A stretch of 64,000 nt of DNA from Methylophaga thalassica (lineage in GTDB: Bacteria; Pseudomonadota; Gammaproteobacteria; Nitrosococcales; Methylophagaceae), in contig NZ_BSND01000004.1 in assembly GCF_030159795.1 (NCBI RefSeq), forward strand, positions 372,001-436,000, written 5' to 3'. Both the position numbers and the translations under genes were made by a program. This document shows positions 1 to 10,800 of the stretch, in pieces; position 1 is the stretch's first letter, and each line of letters opens with the position of its first letter. Under the pieces are notes generated by a model. That model ran no database searches. It was given only the letters and a program-made list of their open reading frames with translations, and was not told where the DNA came from.

Positions 1-72
1 GCCCGTCACACCTCACTCAATTGCTGCTCGCTACTGCTGTAATCACTTTTTAGCTATATAAATCCCTTATCT

Positions 73-951
73 ATGAAATCAATCTTAAAATTATTAACTT
101 TATTATTTATCGTTATCACTATTCAATCTCCTGTCTTTGCCGCTGATACCGCCTCCGGCTGGCAAGACGAGGTAACACAGCTAGAAACGGTTTATGGTGG
201 ACGTATTGGTGTATCGGCATGGAATGCAAATGATGGTCAACAACTTCACTACCGTGAAAATGAACGGTTTGCCATGTGCAGTACCTTCAAATTATTACTC
301 GTCGCTAATGTGTTACAGCGTATTGACCAAAAGCAAGAAAAGCTTGAACGATTAATAAGTTATGATAAATCTGAGATTCTTGAATATGCGCCAGTGACAT
401 CACAACATCTTGATAAAGGATCAATGACGGTAGCAGACTTGAGTAAAGCCGCATTGCAATTAAGTGATAATACTGCTGCCAATTTACTGCTTAATACATT
501 GGGAGGTCCACAAGGACTAACTGATTATCTCCGTAGCTTAGGCGATAACACCACTCGCTTAGATAGAATTGAGCCAAATCTGAATACTAACTTAGCTGAA
601 GATCCTAGAGATACCACCACCCCCAAGGCGATGCTGTTAACCTTAAAAACCCTCTTACTTGGTGACACTTTATCTGAAGCATCCAAACAACGTCTTATTC
701 ACTGGTTAATTGGCAACCAAACAGGAGATGACAAAATACGTGCTGGTGTTCCCGCAACATGGCTTGTCGGTGATAAAACCGGATCAGGTGCTAATGGTGC
801 CAATAATGATGTTGCTATTATCTGGCCGGAGGCTGGCCACCCCTATCTATTGATCGTGTATTACTCTGGCTCAGAACGCTCAAAAAATAAAAAAAATGCG
901 GTCATCGCAAAAATCAGCCAATCGGTAAGCAAAGTGTTTTACCCTGAGTAA
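73..951 (+). CDS. bla: class A serine beta-lactamase
   Basis: Hydrolyses beta-lactam antibiotics in the periplasm. A signal peptide is visible (hydrophobic residues 3-20, likely cleavage after VFA near residue 23). All class A motifs are present: STFK at residues 70-73 (nucleophile Ser and general-base Lys), SDN at 132-134, ExxLN (E168, N172) in the omega loop, and KTG at 236-238. The length of 292 aa is normal. The residue before the catalytic Ser is Cys, but KTG is followed by Ser-Gly, so the partner Cys of KPC/NMC-A-type carbapenemases is absent; this argues against that subgroup. No LysR regulator lies beside it within the window, and only 72 bases precede it. The ribosome-binding site is weak. 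Family is certain; spectrum cannot be read from sequence. Confidence 0.93.
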   Translation: MKSILKLLTLLFIVITIQSPVFAADTASGWQDEVTQLETVYGGRIGVSAWNANDGQQLHYRENERFAMCSTFKLLLVANVLQRIDQKQEKLERLISYDKSEILEYAPVTSQHLDKGSMTVADLSKAALQLSDNTAANLLLNTLGGPQGLTDYLRSLGDNTTRLDRIEPNLNTNLAEDPRDTTTPKAMLLTLKTLLLGDTLSEASKQRLIHWLIGNQTGDDKIRAGVPATWLVGDKTGSGANGANNDVAIIWPEAGHPYLLIVYYSGSERSKNKKNAVIAKISQSVSKVFYPE

Positions 952-976
952 ACACGATGCAAAATATATCTATTAA

Positions 977-2287
977 TCAGATGATGTATTGATTACCCCC
1001 CAAACGTTTTGCTTCATACATAGCATGATCAGCATGCTGCAATAATGTTTTTTCGACATCACCATGAACGGGTAATAAAGCAATACCAATACTGCTAGAC
1101 AAATGAATCTCACAGCCGCCGACGATAAATACCTTTGCCATCGTCTGCCTTATTTTTTCTGCAATAGATTTTGCATCTTGCTGATGACTTATCGTTTCGA
1201 GTAATACGACAAATTCATCACCACCGAAGCGGGCTACCGTATCAGAACTTCGAACACACGACTGTATTCGCTCAGCAGCTTGTTGTAATAAGGCATCCCC
1301 GACATCATGGCCAAAATTATCATTCGCCTGCTTAAAGTTGTCCAAATCAAGATAAAACAAAGCCAATTCAGTTTTTTGTCTTAGCGCCCTTGAGATGGCA
1401 AGCTGCATGCGGTCATGGAACAACTCACGGTTTGCCAGGCCGGTTAAATGATCATACATCGCCAGAAAGCGTAAACGGTCATGCAGTTGTTTCCGCGTAA
1501 TTGCAGCAGCAACTTGCGTTGAAATATATTCAAGTAAATGTTGGCTATCTTCGGTATTGATATGCTGAGCCTCAACTCTGGCAATCAGACTACCTATAAC
1601 ACGTTCTGCTGTGCACAGTGGTACCTTGATCCAACCATTATCAGTATCGAAGCATACCTTTCTTGAATCAATCCAGGATGTCAGGTTCTGGCTGAGATGC
1701 GCATGCAGCAATTCACCATCGACATCACTACTAGTATAAGCAAACGTCAGAAGTTGAGTTTGCTGGTCATACAATGCAATAACAAAATCACTGATCGGTA
1801 ATAGTGTCTCCATGATTTGATGAATACGCTTATACAATGATGACAAACTTTCTTCATGATGTGCCGCTTCAGAGATCGCATACATAGCAGACTGAATCGC
1901 TTCAGCGCGTTTATGCCGGGATATATCTCTGGCAACGGCTATACGAAAGGCCTCATTGCTCGCCCACTTAGCCGACCAGAGTAAATAAACAATCTGTCCA
2001 TCTTTACGTATATAGCGGTTCTCAAAGTCTGTTTTTTCCAGACCATTCATAATGTCATCAACCGCATTGAGTGTAGCTTCACGATCGTCAGGATGGACCA
2101 TTTCCAGCATTTGTTTGCCCAATAATTCCTCCCGTGAGTAACCGAATATGCGTTCAGCACCGGCACTGAGAAAAAGGAAATGGCCTTCTTTATCAACGAT
2201 ACAGATCGCATCAAGTAACATATCAATGTAGTGACTTAATGATTCGAGTTTTTTCTGATCTAGTAAATAATTTGGATCTAACGACAT
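977..2287 (-). CDS. PAS-GAF-GGDEF diguanylate cyclase
   Basis: Predicted cytoplasmic enzyme making cyclic di-GMP. A PAS domain covers about residues 15-130, a GAF-like region about 145-265, and a GGDEF domain about 270-436. The active-site motif GGDEF is intact at 355-359, and an inhibitory-site RxxD (RSSD, 346-349) lies five residues before it, so product inhibition is expected. There are no membrane segments; the PAS/GAF part should sense a small ligand, redox state or gas, but no cofactor can be assigned. It ends tail to tail with the beta-lactamase. It is one of three cyclic di-GMP genes in the first 17 kb. Confidence 0.9.
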   Translation of the reverse strand: MSLDPNYLLDQKKLESLSHYIDMLLDAICIVDKEGHFLFLSAGAERIFGYSREELLGKQMLEMVHPDDREATLNAVDDIMNGLEKTDFENRYIRKDGQIVYLLWSAKWASNEAFRIAVARDISRHKRAEAIQSAMYAISEAAHHEESLSSLYKRIHQIMETLLPISDFVIALYDQQTQLLTFAYTSSDVDGELLHAHLSQNLTSWIDSRKVCFDTDNGWIKVPLCTAERVIGSLIARVEAQHINTEDSQHLLEYISTQVAAAITRKQLHDRLRFLAMYDHLTGLANRELFHDRMQLAISRALRQKTELALFYLDLDNFKQANDNFGHDVGDALLQQAAERIQSCVRSSDTVARFGGDEFVVLLETISHQQDAKSIAEKIRQTMAKVFIVGGCEIHLSSSIGIALLPVHGDVEKTLLQHADHAMYEAKRLGGNQYII

Positions 2288-2664
2288 AGAGTGTCCAACA
2301 ACAAAAAGCTAAAATGTAATTAAATTGTATGCAAGTTAGTTTAAATATACAGGTCAACAGCATAAAGCAGCCTAGTATTTTATTATTACCTGATGAATTA
2401 GACTGCTCCTGTTTATAAGAAATCGCCTGAATTGGATTCATAATACGCGCTTGCTTAGAGCAATGACCTAATGCGCTGAAAAGCGAAAATAAATAGAAAT
2501 AAGCTGAAATATTCCTCTGTTCTAGACATAACTATATACAAACAATGTAATGATTTATGCCAGTAATAATGAGTATCAGGAGAAGAAATTTTATCTGTAA
2601 CTTACCATAATAAATCCTGGTTTAGTTGTTATGCCTGAGCTGGAGCTGTTTTTTTGATAGACAT
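2288..2664. other. intergenic region without a recognisable gene
   Basis: About 380 bases between the PAS-GAF-GGDEF gene and the pseudoazurin terminator. It is AT-rich. I see no convincing reading frame with a ribosome-binding site and no RNA gene signature. It should hold the promoter of the diguanylate cyclase reading leftward; no clear element could be assigned. Confidence 0.5.
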
Positions 2665-2693
2665 AAAAAAAACCGGCAATGCCGGTTTTTTTT
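2665..2693 (-). terminator. intrinsic terminator after the pseudoazurin gene
   Basis: An inverted repeat CCGGC-AAT-GCCGG is flanked by A-runs on the left and T-runs on the right. It lies about 20 bases beyond the pseudoazurin stop codon. The symmetric A/T tracts would let it work in either direction. Confidence 0.85.
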
Positions 2694-2713
2694 ACGATAA
2701 AGCCAACTCAGAA

Positions 2714-3139
2714 TTACATTGATTCAGCTTCTTGAATCGCTTTTTTAACGATACGACCTACGCCACCTGAGGCATCTTGTGCTTTGATAGCATCTAAGTT
2801 TGTTGGGTTACCAACGATTACTGCACCGCCCATTCCCGCTCCAATGTGAGGTGTGCATTTATAGATATAAATACCTTCTTTATCAAAAGTATGAGTCACA
2901 TCCTGGCTCATCTCTGATTTGAACAGCTCAGCACCCTCGGGAACCAGGCCTTCAATCATTTCCACATTATGGGTACTCATATTAGTCCAGCTGACACTAT
3001 CACCAGGAGCAATCTTAACGACCAGAGGACTGAATTTTAAGCCTTGCGTAGTGACAGTATGCTCTGCAGCAAACACATTCATTGTCATCAACACAGTTGA
3101 AGCAGCAACACCTATTACAGCAGTTTTCAACATTTTCAT
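2714..3139 (-). CDS. pseudoazurin (periplasmic blue copper protein)
   Basis: A small soluble electron carrier of the cupredoxin family. In relatives it passes electrons to copper nitrite reductase, nitrous oxide reductase or methylotrophic dehydrogenase chains. A signal peptide ends at VFA-AEH (about residue 24). The type 1 copper ligands are visible: His in STHNVE (about residue 57) and the Cys-x-x-His-x4-Met pattern in KCTPHIGAGM near residues 94-103. The length of 141 aa fits. A strong ribosome-binding site (AAGGAGAAG) precedes the ATG, and a terminator follows, so it is probably a single-gene unit. The electron partner is unknown; no nir or nos gene is in the window. Confidence 0.92.
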   Translation of the reverse strand: MKMLKTAVIGVAASTVLMTMNVFAAEHTVTTQGLKFSPLVVKIAPGDSVSWTNMSTHNVEMIEGLVPEGAELFKSEMSQDVTHTFDKEGIYIYKCTPHIGAGMGGAVIVGNPTNLDAIKAQDASGGVGRIVKKAIQEAESM

Positions 3140-3241
3140 AACTTCTCCTTTTTGTTTACCAAATTATTTCAACAATTCGGGCGTGAAAATCATGCGAATT
3201 TTATAGTGACAAAAAAATCATCCGATATTCTTAAACGATGA

Positions 3242-5350
3242 TTATATTTGAACACTTTCTACACGATTTCTTCCTAATTGTTTGGCTTTGTATAACGCCT
3301 TATCAGCTTCGCTTAGCAACTGCTCCGAATGGAGGCTGTGAAGAGAAAGATTCGCAACCCCAATGGAGATCGTAATGTGACCGAGATATTCGCCATTAAA
3401 CTCAATACTTTTCTTTGCTATGGTATTTCTTAACGCTTCGGCTTTGTCTACCGCATTAGCTAATGTCGCACTTGGCATAATCACCACAAATTCTTCACCA
3501 CCATAACGACAAGGAATATCTGTCTCCCGGAAAAACTCATGCATCAAATGAGCAAGTGTTTTGAGCACATAATCTCCCGCTTCATGACCGTATTCATCAT
3601 TAAAGCGTTTAAAATGATCAATATCACAAATTAATAGTGACAAAGTCTGTTGCTGACGGTTCGATAGCTGCGTCTCACGATAAAGAGCATCGTCGAAATA
3701 ACGACGATTGCGTAAGCCGGTTAATGCATCTTCAAAGGAAAATCGTTGTAGTTCCTCTCTAAGTTTAATACTGCTGAGAGTGACACCCAGCCTTAATTTT
3801 ACCCGGCTAATCAAGTCATCCAGATTCTCACGAGGTATTAATAATTTTGAGCTGGAATTAGCCAGTAAAATGTGGACGAAGACACTATACGAGCCATCGA
3901 CTTCCTGCAGCTCGATTTGTGCAAGTACTGAATCAAACGGCTGATTTTCAATCGATGCTGCCACTTTTATTTCAACAGGCAAGAAAACTTCAGGTAATTT
4001 ACGCACCAGAATTTTTCTTGCTTCGTTGAGATCGTGACATCCTTGTAAACGGCTGTTTAATTCTTCTAACTTAGCACCAAGCATATTAAGTCTGTGTAGT
4101 TGCTCTGCTCTTTCCTGTTCAGCTTCAGCATAAGCATGAAGAGTGGCAGTTCGTTCAGACACCTTTATTTCCAGGTGCTCGTTGAGTTCTTTTAATGCTT
4201 TTTGTACATGAGAATAGTGCCGAAGTGAAATCAGCATTAATACCAAAGCAAAAATCAAAGCCGCTATTGAAATATCCAGATTAATCCAGGGTAGAACACT
4301 ATTGGCAATTCCCATATCCAGTAACAGAAAAATGCCATACACCGTGAATGACAACATCACAAATTGCTGATCTGATCCTGGTGAGGGTCGCAGGCTTAGC
4401 CCCAAGCCAATAATAAGAATAATTGAAATTGCGAATAAAGCATCAAAAACAGGAAAGGTCGGCGCCAGTTCTATTACACCTAGCATTGATAATATGATAG
4501 CAATGACTAGATAACTGGCATGAAAGTAAGCAATTTTTTTCAGCCAATTTTTTTGCCAAGCTGATGACCATGAAGATAATAATAAACAGATAAAAACTGG
4601 CAGTGCATAATAGGAAATCGCCAGAAGATAGACGCGAAATAAAGGATAATTAAAAACAAACTGCACAGCATGATTTTCGGAAAGCAGCATCAGCGCCGAA
4701 GTCAGGGAAAATGCAGACAAATAAAGGAAATGACGGTCATTTTTCTGCATCATCGAAAAGGCAAAGGTGATGATAGTGACAAACAATGAAAATAACGCCA
4801 CCAGAACTTCAAAATACGCATTTTTCAAGACATAAAACAGTAAGCTTGATTGTTCAAATAGCTTCACTTCACCCCACAAACCAATATCACGATAGTTAGA
4901 ATACACCCTGAAATATATGGTTTTACCAGCATAATCTGTTGGCAAACTTATCGAATGCCATGGCCAGCCATAAAATGTTTTTTTATCTTTTTGATCAAAA
5001 TCACCGAATTGATAGATTTTCTTATTGTCCAGATAAACTTCAGCCATTAAGTCAATACTGGTTATATATAACACTGGATGCAGGTACTGATGCCCGGAAT
5101 CTGGCAATTTAGCTTTAAACCAAACTGTATTATGTTCATTCCGGTTTGGTGGTTTGACAGGAGAATTGATATTTGTCCAGTCTGCACTAACATTTTGCGG
5201 CGCGGATATCCATTGTGGCAATCCATTAACAAAGGGGGAATCGCCCCATCGATATTGCCAGTCTGAGACGTCTTCACTTTCATATTCATGCATAGCAAAG
5301 GCGGGAGACAATAGAGTTAACAGTAATAACAGCAAGATATATCGGGTCAT
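3242..5350 (-). CDS. 7TMR-DISM diguanylate cyclase
   Basis: Inner-membrane receptor with a cyclic di-GMP synthase output. After a signal peptide comes an extracytoplasmic beta-rich domain (about residues 20-165, 7TMR-DISMED2-like), then seven membrane helices (about 170-385), a coiled coil (about 390-450), and a GGDEF domain. The active motif is GGEEF at about residue 617, with an RxxD inhibitory site (RETD) five residues before it. I chose the ATG at 5350 because the signal peptide starts directly there; the longer frame would need a GTG at 5398 and add 16 polar residues. DISMED2 domains are thought to bind carbohydrates or similar ligands; the ligand here is not known. Confidence 0.88.
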   Translation of the reverse strand: MTRYILLLLLLTLLSPAFAMHEYESEDVSDWQYRWGDSPFVNGLPQWISAPQNVSADWTNINSPVKPPNRNEHNTVWFKAKLPDSGHQYLHPVLYITSIDLMAEVYLDNKKIYQFGDFDQKDKKTFYGWPWHSISLPTDYAGKTIYFRVYSNYRDIGLWGEVKLFEQSSLLFYVLKNAYFEVLVALFSLFVTIITFAFSMMQKNDRHFLYLSAFSLTSALMLLSENHAVQFVFNYPLFRVYLLAISYYALPVFICLLLSSWSSAWQKNWLKKIAYFHASYLVIAIILSMLGVIELAPTFPVFDALFAISIILIIGLGLSLRPSPGSDQQFVMLSFTVYGIFLLLDMGIANSVLPWINLDISIAALIFALVLMLISLRHYSHVQKALKELNEHLEIKVSERTATLHAYAEAEQERAEQLHRLNMLGAKLEELNSRLQGCHDLNEARKILVRKLPEVFLPVEIKVAASIENQPFDSVLAQIELQEVDGSYSVFVHILLANSSSKLLIPRENLDDLISRVKLRLGVTLSSIKLREELQRFSFEDALTGLRNRRYFDDALYRETQLSNRQQQTLSLLICDIDHFKRFNDEYGHEAGDYVLKTLAHLMHEFFRETDIPCRYGGEEFVVIMPSATLANAVDKAEALRNTIAKKSIEFNGEYLGHITISIGVANLSLHSLHSEQLLSEADKALYKAKQLGRNRVESVQI

Positions 5351-5691
5351 ACTCACATTACGATAATGTGTAATTAAATCCTTTATCACTCCAATCACTC
5401 ACTGTCTAACTAAAGAAAAAACTCAAACAGCTAGACTTCCTTTCCAGCTCGATGCAGATAGGGTCAATCCTCGACCTGATGTTTAAAAATCGTACTAATC
5501 CTTTTACGGCAGTATACAAAGTAACTTAAATCAGTTTTTCTAACTCTGCTTAGGACGTCTCAGGTCCACTTATATTGTTTGTGAAAAGAAAAGTTCTCAT
5601 AAAAGAATAATAAAAACAATAAAAATTGAAACAGCACAACAAGCTTTCTCCAACTTGCCATAGCTGAGCGCCAGCCATCTGTGAACTATAT
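5351..5691. other. divergent intergenic region
   Basis: About 340 bases between the leftward 7TMR-DISM gene and the sigma-28 promoter of the chemoreceptor. I looked for a cyclic di-GMP (GEMM) riboswitch because of its neighbours and found no match to the conserved core. No coding frame is convincing. Confidence 0.45.
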
Positions 5692-5718
5692 TAAAGAAAA
5701 CAATAGATATGCCAATAA
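5692..5718 (+). promoter_or_regulatory. sigma-28 (FliA) promoter of the chemoreceptor gene
   Basis: TAAAGAAA at 5692-5699, an 11-base spacer, then GCCAATAA at 5711-5718. The consensus is TAAAGTTT-N11-GCCGATAA, so the spacing is exact and the two boxes differ by four bases in total. It lies 35 bases before the chosen start codon. The gene should therefore be expressed with the late flagellar regulon. Confidence 0.8.
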
Positions 5719-5753
5719 GATAGGTAAACTTGATACCTTCTGGGGAGGCGAAA

Positions 5754-7769
5754 ATGATGAGCGTAGCGATTAACTTAATGAACTCACTTAGCTACCCAAA
5801 AAAAATGACGCTTATCACCAGTGTGTTGCTCATTCCTATTCTAGTTAGCTTTTTTCTACTGATTTATCATCTCAATAAGGTTGTCAATGAAAGTCATCAT
5901 GAGCAAAAAGGGCTGGAATATCTAAAAGCATTGAAGCCTTTTTATCAGCAACTTCCCCAACATCGGGGAATGACTAATGCATACCTCAATGGTGCTGCAG
6001 AATTTAAAGAAAAAATCCTCAGCAAACGTCAGGATATCCAACAAAGCATCGAAAAAATTGACGTTATAGATCAGCAATACGGTTCAGAATTTCAAACCTC
6101 ATCCTTATTGAATGAAATCAAGAAGGACTGGTTACTCCTATCTAATGAAGATAGTGGGACAGACTCAAATGCTATTTTTACAGCACACACTCAACTGATC
6201 ACAAAAGTACGACGCTTGATGAATGTTGTTAACCATAATTCCGGGCTGATTGTGGATCCTGAGCTTGAAACCACATTCATCATTGAAACCATTGTCAGTT
6301 ATATTCCCCTGCTTGCTGAGAATATTGGCCAAACACGAGGATTAGCCTCTGGTATCGTAGCTAATAATGAGATCACCACAGAACAACGTATCAAACTCAC
6401 AGCAGCACTCAGCAAAGTTCAAAATGAAGCTGACAACACTCAGCAAGCGATAACACATATCATTGAACACAATCCCAAGCTGAAAGAATCGATAGGAAAA
6501 CTGGAACAGGATCGAGAAAACATTCTTGCACAGTTTATTCATATCATTCAGCAAGATATTCTGGAGACTAACAGCATTAAAGCTGATGCCGACTCTATTT
6601 TTAATCTGGGTAGTCAGGCTATTTCAGCAAACTATGTGATGTATGACTATTTGGCTGATACTTTAACCACATTACTTGATGAACGGTTATCGAGCCTGCA
6701 ATTTGAGAAAAACCTAGTCATCACTATTATCGTAATTGCACTTGTAGTAGCGCTTTATCTGTTTATTGGTTTTTATCAGGCGACAGTGAATATGATCAGG
6801 CATATTACTCAGGCCTCTCAGCGTATTGCTATGGGTGATCTCACCATACAAATTGATAGCCCTGCTAAAGATGAAACTGCGGATATATTTAAAGCGCTCA
6901 GTGACATGACACATAATTTAAATAATATCGTCAATCAATTAAGGCTCAACGCAAATGAGTTAGCTGCCGCTTCTGAAGAGTTATCAGCAAATACCCTTCA
7001 GTCAAAGTCTAACTCGCAGGAACAACAAAACCAGTCTGAACAAATCGCCACAGCAATGAATGAAATGTCCAGCACGATTAGAGAAATCGCTCAGAATGCT
7101 GAATTATTAGCGGAAGAAGTCCGTACAGCAAATAATGAATCACAGTCAGGGCAAGCGGTCATCACTGAAACAGTTAAATCTATTCATTCTCTCACCGAAG
7201 ATGTTGGTAGAGCTGCCATGACCATTGCTGAACTGAGTCAAAGTAGTGAGCAGATTGGCTCGGTATTAACCGTGATTAAAGGCGTTGCAGAACAAACCAA
7301 TTTGTTGGCTTTGAATGCTGCAATTGAAGCAGCAAGAGCCGGTGACCACGGTCGAGGTTTTGCTGTTGTTGCCGATGAGGTTCGCTCCCTCGCCAACAGA
7401 ACACAAGAGTCTGCTGAGCAGATTCAAGTCATGGTTGATAATTTACAGCAAAAAACCAAACAAGCAGTGCTGGTAATGGATAAAGAAAAATCCAATGCTG
7501 CAGGCATGGTCCAATACACTGAGTCGGCGACGCAGTCCATTTTGAATATTGTTAATTCCATGACTCAAATTTCTGACATGAGTACCCATGTAGCCAGCGC
7601 AGCTGAAGAACAAGGTTTAGTCTCAGAAGAAATTAATCGCAATATCACCCGGGTTTCTGATTTATCTGAAGACAACTTGCACGGCAGTGAACAAATTTCT
7701 ATCGCCAGCCAAAACCTGGCAAGTCTTGCATCACAACTCAATACCATTGTGCAGCGATTTAAAGTCTGA
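5754..7769 (+). CDS. methyl-accepting chemotaxis protein, NIT-like sensor
   Basis: Transmembrane chemoreceptor that signals to CheA/CheW. A first membrane helix spans about residues 15-40. A large periplasmic helical domain (about 45-325) contains a QQLPQHRGM stretch that resembles nitrate/nitrite-sensing (NIT) domains. The second helix is at about 330-350, followed by HAMP and the signalling domain with the conserved hairpin tip ([18 protein letters not shown]). The start is the ATG at 5754, preceded by GGGGAGG five bases away; an upstream TTG at 5730 would lie within its own leader and is unlikely. Expression is probably FliA-dependent. Ligand assignment is tentative. Confidence 0.9.
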   Translation: MMSVAINLMNSLSYPKKMTLITSVLLIPILVSFFLLIYHLNKVVNESHHEQKGLEYLKALKPFYQQLPQHRGMTNAYLNGAAEFKEKILSKRQDIQQSIEKIDVIDQQYGSEFQTSSLLNEIKKDWLLLSNEDSGTDSNAIFTAHTQLITKVRRLMNVVNHNSGLIVDPELETTFIIETIVSYIPLLAENIGQTRGLASGIVANNEITTEQRIKLTAALSKVQNEADNTQQAITHIIEHNPKLKESIGKLEQDRENILAQFIHIIQQDILETNSIKADADSIFNLGSQAISANYVMYDYLADTLTTLLDERLSSLQFEKNLVITIIVIALVVALYLFIGFYQATVNMIRHITQASQRIAMGDLTIQIDSPAKDETADIFKALSDMTHNLNNIVNQLRLNANELAAASEELSANTLQSKSNSQEQQNQSEQIATAMNEMSSTIREIAQNAELLAEEVRTANNESQSGQAVITETVKSIHSLTEDVGRAAMTIAELSQSSEQIGSVLTVIKGVAEQTNLLALNAAIEAARAGDHGRGFAVVADEVRSLANRTQESAEQIQVMVDNLQQKTKQAVLVMDKEKSNAAGMVQYTESATQSILNIVNSMTQISDMSTHVASAAEEQGLVSEEINRNITRVSDLSEDNLHGSEQISIASQNLASLASQLNTIVQRFKV

Positions 7770-7782
7770 ATCTTGCAGTCAT

Positions 7783-7808
7783 AAAAAAGGGCCTGAAGGC
7801 CCTTTTTT
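7783..7808. terminator. bidirectional intrinsic terminator
   Basis: The hairpin GGGCC-TGAA-GGCCC is bordered by six A on the left and six T on the right. It serves the rightward chemoreceptor gene and the leftward purL gene, whose stops face each other here. Confidence 0.9.
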
Positions 7809-7823
7809 ATTAAAATAGTAGAT

Positions 7824-10800
7824 TTAGTTAACCCAACACCGGGCATTCTGGAACAGTCTTGCCCATGGACCGTCCTTACCCCAGTCATCTGGATGCCAGG
7901 AGTGCTGAACTGTACGGGTGACGCGCTCAGGATGAGGCATCATAATCGTTACCCGACCATCATCTGTTGTCAGAGCAGTCACACCACCGACCGAACCATT
8001 CGGATTCATTGGATAACTCTCCGTTGGCTGACCATAATGATCCACATAACGCATGGCAACGATTGCCTGCTGTTCTGAGCCTGTCTCACTGTAATCCACA
8101 CGGCCTTCACCATGAGCAACGGCGATTGGCATAACTGAACCAGCCATACCTTTCAGCAGTATAGAAGGTGACTCAACAATTTCTACCAGAGAAAAGCGTG
8201 CTTCAAATTGTTCAGATGTATTGCGTGAGAAACGCGGCCAGTGATCACTACCAGGAATCAGCTCTTTTAACTGCGATAACATCTGACAGCCATTACATAC
8301 GCCCAATGCAAAGGTATCAGGACGATGGAAGAAATCTGTGAACTGTTGACGTGCACGATCGTTATGCAAAATCGTACTAGCCCAACCACGACCAGCACCA
8401 AGCACATCACCATAAGAGAAACCACCACAGGCCACTAAACCAACAAAGTCAGTCAGTTCAATACGCCCTTCCAGTACATCGCTCATATGTACATCAATCG
8501 CATTAAAACCAGCATGATCAAATGAGGCAGCCATTTCTACCTGACCATTAACCCCCTGCTCACGCAGAATGGCGACTTTTGGACGATGTCCACTAACGAT
8601 AAGTGAACTGGCGATATTTTCTGCTGGGTTAAATGATGGCTTGGTGAATAAGCCCGGATCATTCTCATCCAATAAGGCATCAAACTCTTGTCTTGCACAG
8701 TCTGGGTTATCACGTAATGCCTGCATTTGATAGCTGGTTTCAGCCCAGAAACGCTGCAATGTCACACGTGATTCATCAATCACCAGTTCTTTTTCAACAT
8801 GAATACGAATCTGCTGCTGTTCTGTCACTTTACCGATAGCAAATGACATTGAGGTCAAATTGTAATCTTTAAGAATATTCATTACGTGGTTCAAATCGGC
8901 ATGAGGCACTTGAATCACCGCACCTAATTCTTCATTGAACAAGACTGACAGCGCATCCCCTAAACCATTAAGATGAATGTCCAGACCACAGTGGCCAGCA
9001 AAAGCCATTTCAGCAAGCGTGACAGCAAGGCCGCCATCACCTCTATCGTGATAAGACAATAACAATTCTTCATTCTTCAAGCGTTGAATGGCATTAAAGA
9101 AGTTTTTCAAATGTACCGCATCATCGATATCAGGCGCTGTAGTGCCGACCTGACTGAATACCTGAGCAAGTGCAGAACCACCTAAACGGTTTTTATTTTG
9201 TCCCAAATCGATATAAATCAGATCTGTTTCGCCTAGATCTGTTCTTAATTGCGGTGTGCTGGTGCAGCTGGCATCAGTAACCGGTGCAAAGGCACTGATA
9301 ATCAACGATAAAGGTGATGTGACCGCTTTGGTTTGACCTTTTTCATCCCACACTGTTTTCATCGACAATGAATCTTTGCCGACCGGAATCGCTATGCCCA
9401 GCTCAGGACACAGTTCCATCCCAATCGCTTTAACTGTGTCATACAGCAGAGCATCTTCACCAGGGTGACCACATGCGGCCATCCAGTTAGCAGACAGTTT
9501 AATGTCGCCTAATTTATCAATTTTTGCCGCTGCAATATTGGTAATCGCTTCACCCACTGCGATCCGACCTGATGCCGCCGCATTAATCAGAGCAATTGGG
9601 GCACGCTCGCCCATAGACATGGCTTCACCTAACACATCATGATGATCAGCCAATGTCACAGCACAATCAGCGACAGGTACTTGCCACGGGCCGACCATCT
9701 GGTCACGTGCAACCAGACCGGTGACACTTCTGTCACCAATGGTAATCAAGAAATTCTTACTGGCTACAGTAGGCAGTTTAAGTACACGTTCCAAAGCGTC
9801 ACGGGCAGAGACACCTTCAAAATCAAGCTCAGGATAGCTCTGTTTAATATGTTTCACTTCACGCAGCATTTTGGGTGGTTTACCCAATAGCAGTGATAAC
9901 GGCATATCAATCGGTGATGTTTCATTATCTGCATCACCCAGTAATAAATGTTCTTCTTCTGTCGTTTCCCCTACCACGGCCCATGGACAACGTTCACGTT
10001 CACAGATCGCTTTGAATTCATCTATACGATCAGGATGAACGCCAAGCACATAACGTTCCTGAGATTCATTACACCAAATTTCCATGGGTGACATACTGGG
10101 TTCGTCATTAGGAATGACTCGCAGCTCAAAACGTCCGCCACGGCCACTATCATCGACTAATTCAGGAAAAGCATTAGACAGACCACCTGCGCCTACATCA
10201 TGAATCGCAATAATAGGGTTTTGCTCACCTAATGCCACACAGCGATCAATGACTTCCTGACAGCGACGTTCCATTTCAGGATTACCACGCTGAACAGACG
10301 CAAAGTCGAGGCCTTCATCACTGGCACCGGAATTAACTGAAGAAGCCGCGCTACCACCGAGACCAATTAACATGGCGGGACCACCCAGCACGATTAACTG
10401 TACACCAGGATCCATAATGCCTTTTTCAACATGCTGTGGACGGATAGAGCCCATTCCACCGGCAACCATAATCGGTTTATGGTACCCACGTACTTCAAAA
10501 CCATTATCCGTCGGCACCTGCACTTCATAAGTACGGAAGTAACCGCACAGATTGGGACGACCAAATTCATTATTAAAGGCGGCCCCACCCAAAGGACCAT
10601 CAATCATGATTTCACGAGCAGAGGCCATACGAGCCGGTTTACCGTAAGGTGTTTCCCAAGGTTGTTCAAAACCAGGAATTTCCAGATTGGAAACAGAAAA
10701 CCCGGTTAAGCCTGCTTTCGGTTTTGATCCACGTCCTGTTGCACCTTCGTCACGGATTTCACCACCTGCACCAGTGGATGCACCAGGGAATGGAGAGATG

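Noticed and set aside
2223-2441. 72-residue frame on the minus strand upstream of the PAS-GAF-GGDEF gene
   Set aside because: No ribosome-binding site, AT-driven composition, and it overlaps the certain start of the diguanylate cyclase.
5399-5691. Possible cyclic di-GMP (GEMM) riboswitch between cyclic di-GMP genes
   Set aside because: I looked for the conserved core and tetraloop receptor region and found no match; the region instead ends in a sigma-28 promoter.
7565-7888. 107-residue frame on the minus strand spanning the chemoreceptor end and purL end
   Set aside because: It runs across a strong bidirectional terminator and overlaps two certain genes.
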